From: Anastrepha obliqua
Lineage: Eukaryota > Arthropoda > Insecta > Diptera > Tephritidae
Length of the DNA: 64,000 bases
Assembly (NCBI RefSeq): GCF_027943255.1
Contig: NC_072892.1
Coordinates: 29,907,792-29,971,791, forward strand
Reading direction: 5' to 3'
Shown: piece after piece, positions 37,901 through 46,900 of the stretch
Numbering within the stretch: the stretch's first letter is position 1
How the letters are laid out: each line of letters opens with the position of its first letter
The notes under the pieces: model-generated
Told to the model about the DNA's origin: nothing
Database searches by the model: none
The model's input: the letters and a program-made list of their open reading frames with translations, nothing else
Translations under genes and position numbers: made by a program

Positions 37901-40900
37901 AAGTAATGGCACAAGCAACTGAATATGCGGCAATGCTCGGCGAGTGCTTTCTTATTGTTTTTGTGTTGTGCTTTATTTTGTATGACCGCTTCAGTGTTTG
38001 CGACACTGTGAAATTTCTTTTTAATTAAAAAAAAGAGAGAAAAAAAACGAAAAAAAAACAAAAAACCAGAATATTGCAATTACAACTCCTTATGTGCGCC
38101 TCTTCACACAACATAAGGTCCTTCGACATTTTTTCCACACGTCTCCTTATTTAAGTGAGGGTGTGTTTTTGTGTGCTCATATGTTTGTCTTTTTAATGGA
38201 GTGCCTACTTTACTTTGTTCGTCCACCTTGCCACAACAATGCCACACTTCTTCACTCACTATGCATAGATGTGCATGTGTGTGTGCATATAATGCATTAG
38301 CCTGTGTGTTGTGTGGAATTGAATAAATATGAATATATGAATGGTTGTGTGCGCCTAAAAGTGCACTTTTTGCATTCAAAATTATATAAAAAGCGAAGAA
38401 GGCAGGCAGTCCTTTTGAACAACCCAAGTGCCACTGCTTATATGCACTCAGCACACTTGCACACATACACGTGATGTACACACGTACACATACATACATA
38501 CGTGCATATGCATAGTTATCGCCTGCATTTATATGTACATATAATACTTGTCTTCCCATGCTATCACTATCAAGCGCAAGCTCGTCCGCGCTCACAGTAA
38601 TTCAGATTGTATGAGCAGAACGGCGAAAGGCGCACATGGAGCGCCGCAGCTCCTTTTATTTTCTGCTCCACTTAGCAGCATTGAGTGTTCAGTTTAGTGT
38701 TAAAATATCCACTTTTCTTCATTATTCCGTTTCTTCGCTCTTTTGATCGCTTATTAGCCGACTGTTGTTTACTTTCTTCTAGCAGCCCAGTTACGTGTGC
38801 ATTCTTCTTTCTACCCCCTTCGCTACTTTCTCTCCAATATGTATTTGTTGCCTTCGCTTCGTGCATTATTGGTGGCAATTTAACCTGAAGCAAACTAAAA
38901 TGAGCACAAAATATTTCTGTGCATGAACGCAAACAGTATTGGAAAAAATTGTGTTAGTCGCAAGTTTGGCAAGGCAAAGAAAAAGCTGCTGTTGATACTT
39001 AGGAGACTTTTAGTGTCGTGCTTTGAAAATAAGCTACTTACATACTTTAACTACTTGACGAGTATTCATTTTCAATTATAGTCAAGTTGAAATTTCCGCT
39101 TTATTTCCTGCATTCGTTTTTAAATAGAAAATGGCCCACTTTAGTCAGCGCTTCTAAAAAGGCTTCACATAAATACATGCATACTAGGTTGTTGCATAAG
39201 TTTTGTGATTTGATTAGAAACAACACAATTTTATGGGGTGAAATACGGTTTCTTATTCGGTATATATAATTGGCGCGTACACCCTTTTGGGTGTTTGGCC
39301 GAGCTCCTCCTCCTATTTGTGGCGTACGTCTTGATGTTGTTCCACAAATGGAGGGACCTACAATTTCAAGCCGACTCCGACCGGCAGATATTTTTTATGA
39401 GGAGCTTTTTCATGGCAGAAATACCCTCGGAGGTTTGCCATTGTTTGCCGAGGCGACCGCAATTAGAAAAATGTTTTTTTTTTAATTTTGGTGTTTCACC
39501 GAGATTCGAACCAACGTTCTCTCTGTTAATTCCGAATGGTAATCACGCACCAACCCATTCAGCTACGACGGCCGCGGTATAGTCTCTCTTAAAATCATTA
39601 CATCTCTTCGAACGAGATTCCAATTTATGAATTTCATCCCCGAAATGATAATCTGGAAGCGCTGCAAAATACGCTTCCAAAGCAGTTATCATCTCATCAT
39701 TTGATGAAAAACGCTTTCCGCGCATTCATTTTTTTAGGTCTGGAGACAGATGGATGTCGTTAGGGGTCAAATTTTGTGAATACGCTGGATGCTCCAACAA
39801 TGCGAATTTTAATGTATAGGTTTTAGCCATTGTCAAAATGCTCTCAGTCCTGATGAAAAGGAATTTTTTTTATTTTGCAAACTGGATCTTTTATCACTAA
39901 TCTTCTCCTTCAGCTGACCTAAAAGGTTACAATATTATTGAGTATTCATTTTGTCACCAGTTTGCAAGTAATACTCAAACAAAATTCCTTTCGTATTCCC
40001 ACTCCTTGGTCGATTTGTGGACACGAACTCGTTTCGGTGCCGAAGAACCAGGTTCGCACCACTCCTTAGCCTCTTGTTTTAATTTAAGATCTTGGTGATA
40101 GACCTAAGTCTCATCCATAGTGATGAACACAAAATCCACAGATCCACACAAAATCCATTGTATTCTTTCGAAAATGCTCTAAATTCTGCTGAGAAAGTGG
40201 CATTCGAATGTGATTTTGTTCCATTGCTAACGAAAGGGGCACCCATTGGGCGTACAGCTTTTTGAAACCCAATACTTCCGTCAAAATATTGCTCATACTG
40301 AGGTGCCTAGAATCTCTACAAAATCTCTTTCAGTCACTTGACAATTTTTCAATACGAGATCTTATATTTTTTCTACGATTTCTGGTGTTGTTGCTGTTTT
40401 TGAATGTCCTTGGCGTGGATCGTCTTCAAGGCTTGACTATTACGTTAAAATTCAGCAACCCGCAGTTTTACTGTACTAATTGACGGTGAAAAGTGTGATC
40501 AATTTAGAGGTATCGGTTTTTAAATTCAAAGAAAACAATGAAAATTCAAATTGATTGGGCAATCTTTAATATTTTTGCATAGAACCATTCATGGAATTTA
40601 TTTTCTAAATATAATCCCTTTCAAATATTGACCGCAACTACGCCGTAATTTCGCGATCCGTGAACATCAATTTTGAATGACTCGCTGGAGGACTTCGGTC
40701 GGTAGCTCGTGAATAACTTTAATAATGTTGGCTTCCAATGCCTCAATCGAAGCTGGTTTATCCATAAAGCATTTAGATTTTAAATACCCCAACAAATAAA
40801 AGTCCAAACGTGTGATATCACACGATCTTGGTGGTCAATCCACTGGTCCAAGACGAGAGATAAATTGCTCACCGAGACGGCTACGCAGTAAATCTATTGT

Positions 40901-43900
40901 TTCACGTGGTCTGTGGCAAGTAGCGGCATCCGCCGTCTTGTTGGAAGTTGTGGAGATCACGGCCTTGAATTTTCGGGGTATCAAAACCAGCATCGTTTAT
41001 CATGGCGCGATAGCTTTCGCCTTTCCCTGTTCCATTAGGGCCAGCCTCCACTTTGAAGAAATATGAGCCGAGGATTCCTTCAGCCCATAGGCACCACCAA
41101 ACGGTTGCTTTCAATAGATGTAAGGGCTCTTCATGAATGGCTTCGGTTTGATGCAGCCATTAAGCCAAAAATGGGCCTCATCGCCCAACATTATAAGTTC
41201 GCCTGAGGGTGCGTTGAATACTTTTCACAGAGCGTCGATTTTCGTAATACATTTGTGTGATTTGTAAACGTTGTTGAGGCGTAGGTCTTTCCATGATGAA
41301 ATGTCAATGAATACTGTAAAAAGTGTTGTATTTAGTTTTACAGTAGTCACGTGTGGTCTGTCAAAAAAATCCTATTGGAAAAGGTACCTCCAATCTGATC
41401 ATCCTTTACACTTTCAACATTCGTTCCTAAATTTCCTTTGCTTTTAAGGGGACAGATACCTATAAACGGCCATATTTTCCCTGATTTTCATTAAAAATAT
41501 TTAAATTGATGAAGTCAATATATTTTTTTTTTCAAAATTGGCATACAGTTTATTTATACGTTAAAATTATATAAAAAAATGTTTTTTTTTTATTTTAATC
41601 ATTTAAAATGGCGAATTTACACTCAATTCTTCCAGGAAGGTCACAGCGGGGTTTCTCAATCGGCGGGCATTGTAGCATCGGCGTCAGTAACCTGAATACA
41701 AAAAACCAAAAATTTTGTTGCTTATTAATGTCATAATTTTTATATGAATTAAACAAAAATGGAAAAAAAATCGCGGAATAAAATGCTTAAAAAAAATGAA
41801 TTTCAGGGCGAATTTTCCTACTATTTTTGCTTCGCAAAAATTATTTTTTCGAAAAATTTTCAAATTGTAAATACACATAGAAAGTAATAACATAAAAAAG
41901 ATGTGTGCAATCTTGCAAGGAGATCGGTCAATAACTTTTCGAGTTATCGTGTACGCCAATTCAAAAGTTTTGAAAAAAATATTATTTTTTCGAAATTTTA
42001 CAGGTATCTGTCCCTTTAAACCTTTCAGAAATTAAAATTCAATCACTTCCAAGGCGCGTTCATTAAAGGTGGGGGCACTAGACCAACAACACTGTTCTGC
42101 GCGTTTGATTGTCAAAGAAAAGTATGAAGAAACTAGATAACAAATAATGAATTCGCTTTGTTTCCTTCAGAGCTGACAGCCGCATGTACACGGCGAAAAA
42201 AAAAAACAACTCAACTGTTTTACCAAAACCACTTTGAATAGATTCGCCTTGATCACTGCACGATACTTGATTTTTTGCATTGTAGAAAATACTGTGAATC
42301 GTCATTACTAAGTGGCTTGTAAACAAAGAACGAATTGCCCGATTGAAATGAAACTTCACATACGTTCCTAGGACAAGTGCACCAACAAAGCAAAAAAAAT
42401 GTAGGCTAGTAGCAACGCTCTCTCCCATCGAACCGCAAAACTTATTGAACAACCTAGTACATATGGTATTTCACCACTCCGCATTCATTTCACAGCAACA
42501 TTTCAAAGAAGTACAACTTTATGCTAAGTCACTGCAGTCTAAAATTTGTTTTCGCTTCTCTGATTGTGTGCATATGGACTTAGTGCATTATTGGATGAGA
42601 TTAATATGACGTTATTAATAATTTGCAGCTTACTTGTAGCCGTCACACACAAAGACTTCTCACAAAATACCAACAAAGAAATTGGCATTGCTTTGACTTG
42701 TAATGCTCGTAAGCATTCATATTGTTGCAGCCACGCGATTGCAAGAGGCGAAGTGTGGAATACTTACTTTATACTGTGTTGCCGCTTGGTTGGTTTGTTG
42801 CAAAGAATTTTTAATAAATCTCAAATGAACATGAGTCAATCTTCAGGGTGCATGCTCACTCACTTAGACGATAGATTCCAGGCCATTCCACCTCGCTCTT
42901 TCATAAATTGCACATGCAGAAATGTCCTAGTCGATGAGGACCAAAGCTGCGCTGAAGTTTGCAATAGAAATATTTGCATTTGCATTTTTGTTTTTTTTTT
43001 TGTTCTTGTTTTGTTTTATATCCTTTAAGTATGCAAAGCGCTGTGATGAAATGGATTGGCATTGGTTAATGGTTTAGTTGAGAGGCAGGCTTTAATTAGC
43101 AAAAGCTTTGCGATTGATAGCAACTTGACTTGAGGGAGGATTTTAATGGGTCTCCTCGAAGAATTCCGCACTGATGTTGAAAATGAATTTCTTTGTTTGT
43201 CGCAGATAAATGTGAAGAATGTTCGAGCAGGCACCTGGGAGGCTACATGCCAATGCATTTCGGCCCAGCAATTAGAGAATTAAAAGATAGTTTGAGCAGT
43301 AGCAGCATCTGCAATCAAGTAATTGAAATGTGTGAATTGCAGGCGCAGGGCGATTTTAATGGGACGGCGGAATCTAAGCAGGTATTCAAGTGGATAGCAA
43401 GGCATGCATCGCTGCCGCTATTGCAGTGACGAATACACGCAGACGAAATTTTTCGTTGTTATTGTTTCAAAAGTGAATGAAATCGTCTTAAATTTGAAAA
43501 AAAAAAAATAACGCAGAAAAAATTTAAATACTGGCATTATTCGCCAAATTTTGAGCTTCGCGAGCACAGCCAAGGTCCAACGAAAGCGTTCGGCATGCGT
43601 TGATTGTACTTTTTCCAATTTCGGGTTTTCATCCCCTAGCTATGCGGTCGCGCAATTCTCTCTCTGCCACTTGTTATTATCACCACAAATGCTTTTAAGT
43701 GATATTTATTTACGTTTTCTCCACCACAAACGTCACACACCACAATGTCACGCGCGAAAGCGTAGTCCGATGTCACGTGACGTCGGACCCAGCATTTTTG
43801 TTGCGCGCTGTGCGGCTTATTGACATCTCCATTGTGTGCAATGTGTCTCCTATAATTGTCAACATTTCACAACAATTCCGACTTGTTCGCAGGCAACGTC

Positions 43901-46900
43901 GTTCCGCCTTTCTTGTTGCCTGGTCTTTTGCAACCTTTTGTTCTGTTGTTACAGTGTTGACTCGTTTGATAATCGCGCTAATTTCAAGATTTCCCAAAGC
44001 TCTCGCTCTTCTTTCATTATGATGGCAACAACAAATTATTGCAGCTGTAATGAATATGAAAACACTGCAGCATGCGCCGCATGGAATGGGGTTTGGTTTG
44101 GCATCTGATAGCGCCAACTTTTCCAAACAATAAATATCAAAATCGCGCATCGGCAAGTAGCAATCGTTGCGCTTGTGGGTAATGCTGTTGTTGTATATCG
44201 CACAATGCTGCTGACAGCTTCGATGTCAAATTAAAACCAGCTTTGCGACGACTGTTCGCTGAAGTTCCCCGGAGGCGACGATGGCTAAATTGTTGCTGTT
44301 GCTATGATTGCATCTGAGGCTATTGCATTCAATTTCACCAAGAATAATACGGGGATGAGATGCGGCCAAGCTGTCGCAGTTGTCGTTGCGAAAGAATTTT
44401 TATTTTAAGCGGTCGCAGATGCTCTAAAATAGGAACATCCGACGAGTCGAATGTGAGAAAGAGAAGGAGAAAGAGAAAGAGAAGGGGAAAGAGAAGGAGA
44501 AGGAGAAAGAGAAAAATGAATGCCACAATGGAAGTACGTTGCCAGCGAATAACTACTGCTAAATACTGCAGTTGATGAACTTATAATTCCCCGCTTGCCC
44601 CTCAAAGTAGTCAGCAGTAGTTATCGCTCATTTGTACGTATCGGTGTCGTTCGAAGCGCACACCTACACAGATAATTATTTAAGGCAAAAGTTCCCCACT
44701 CGTAAGTTGTAGAATTTTACAGCTAACTGACATATCGCTCCATACACAAAAGTCGCAGAATGCCTGCACTACATTATAATCACAATTCCATGCTGTGGAC
44801 TTGATAAATGCATCATATAACAGGATTGCTTATTTATCGCAATTTAGGTATTCTTGAAAAAAATTAAAATTATCAAAAATTTAGTTGATTACAGTGGGCG
44901 TATTGGAGAGCGTCGTGCTGCTATGTACGCAATACAGCTCACTTAGCCCTTTACGATCCGGAAGTTTTTCAAGTTTACTTCCACCGAATCCAAGCCATTT
45001 CTCATACGAAAGGAAATTATATACTAAACTTTGCTAAATCAAGTAAGGAGAAAAAAATATTTTCGTTTCAGTGAAAATTAGCAAAATTTCAAATTTATTT
45101 TTTTATGGTACATCAAGGCGCATTCATTATAGGTGGGGGCACTAGACCAACAACAATGTTTTGTGCGTTTGATTGTCACGGCAAAGTAGAGAACAAAGAT
45201 TGGATTCGCCTTTTTTCCTTTTGTGCTGAAGAAACGGCGAAAGAAAGAAAAAAAATCAGCTGATTTACCGATAACATCTTTAATAGATTCGCCTAAGTAT
45301 ACATAAATAATTATATAAAGCGTAATAGCATAACCACACGATTTAAACTTTATATTTTTTTAGAGTAGGGTACTTTTCGAAGCGTTCTCCAGTATGCATC
45401 GCTGGTTTGCTGAAGCAATGGAATCTTGTTTCATGTCTTTACTTTTCGCTCCGAGCAGTCTTTTGTAGTTCCACTGCAAATGATGTGGAGCTTTCCAAAT
45501 AGTCATTGCAAAAGTTGTTCAGTATTAGCGCATTTTAGCGATTTTCCTAACCTATGAAATGGCGTGGCACAATATTTTACACTTTACTAGTAAATACAGG
45601 GTGGCGAAAAATTAATCACCCTATTGGAAGATTCACTAACTTTATAAACCGCTAGTTTCGACAGCACCAGGACGCCTAAAAGTGCATTGGCTAAGACAAG
45701 TCATTAACCTGAAAAAGATGCACGCAAACAACTGGAGAGAAACAGCAAACAATTGGTAGACAATTGTGAGTAAAGCTAAAGCTCACCCCGAGTTGTAACG
45801 CTGCCTGATGATGATCGGAAGATTTATAATTTCTGCAAATGGCGTCGAACGTCACTCATATTTGACACATGTGAACTAGACAGCTGCGGTGAACAAACAA
45901 ACAAGCCACGGGGCGCGTAAAGGTCAAAATAAAGATGTCCATCGCTCAATCTAATTTTTTGTTTTAATGATAAAGTTATGCAAAAACAATGTAGTATGAT
46001 TAATTCTGCGCCACCTTTTATCGGGTGCTTTTTTAGCTGCATGAGAACTAACGATATCCATAACTTTGATTGAACAGCTGAGAATTACAAAAAGTGTTGA
46101 CATTTAAAACTGTTCGCGAAGTTCATAGCGCCGAAATGTCGTTTCATTGACATTCTCAACCTATTGGACTTTGTCCTTCGACTACGTGGAAAATTTGACG
46201 CAAAGATCTTGGCTTACGTACCTATAAAATGCAGCTCGTGCAAGCATTCAAAGGAAATGGACTTCGTTTGCTGATTGGGATCAAGTCAAAAATTACTAAT
46301 CGAATAAACCCTGTAACTCATTGCCATGACCGATATAAGACGGATATCATATTAAAAAAAGAAATGCCAAGAAATTTTCTACCAGATCATAATAAAATTA
46401 AAAATTCATTTCAACAATATTTCTGTATTGTCATTTTAAGGCGGCCGCCATAGCCGAATAGATTGGTGCGTGACTACCATTCAGAAGTGCATAGGTGCGA
46501 ATCTCCGTACATGAAACACAAAATGATGGAACAAGTTTTTTCTAATAGCGATCGCCCCCGGCAGTCCATGGGAAAGATCCGAGTATATTTCTGCAACGAA
46601 AAAACTTCTCATAAAAACCAACTACCGTTCGGAATCGGCTTAAAACTGTGGGTCCCTTAATTCGTGGAAAACCATCAAGACGCACATCACAAATAGGAGC
46701 GAGAGCTCGATTAAATGCCCAAGCAAAGGGTGTAAGCGCCAATTATATGTATATTTCTCAAACTCTTGAAAAAAGCACCGGTATAACAACGCTAGAGTGA
46801 TAATAAAAATTAAATGGTTTTTGCCGGTATAAACACAACAAAGTACCTGCTGTCAACACACAAAGAATGTTCTTGGACGGTATGTCAGTGTTGACAACCA

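Noticed and set aside
39550..39575. Possible tRNA gene
   Set aside because: A and B boxes are present but the sequence continues into a 300-bp SINE body and lies inside a mariner; it does not form a complete tRNA.
42564..43028. 154-codon + strand frame in the large intron
   Set aside because: No similarity I can recognise; Cys-rich start and a terminal poly-Phe/Leu run from T tracts suggest a chance opening.
44360..44575. Arg/Lys-rich open frame
   Set aside because: Direct translation of the GAGAAG/GAGAAA microsatellite.
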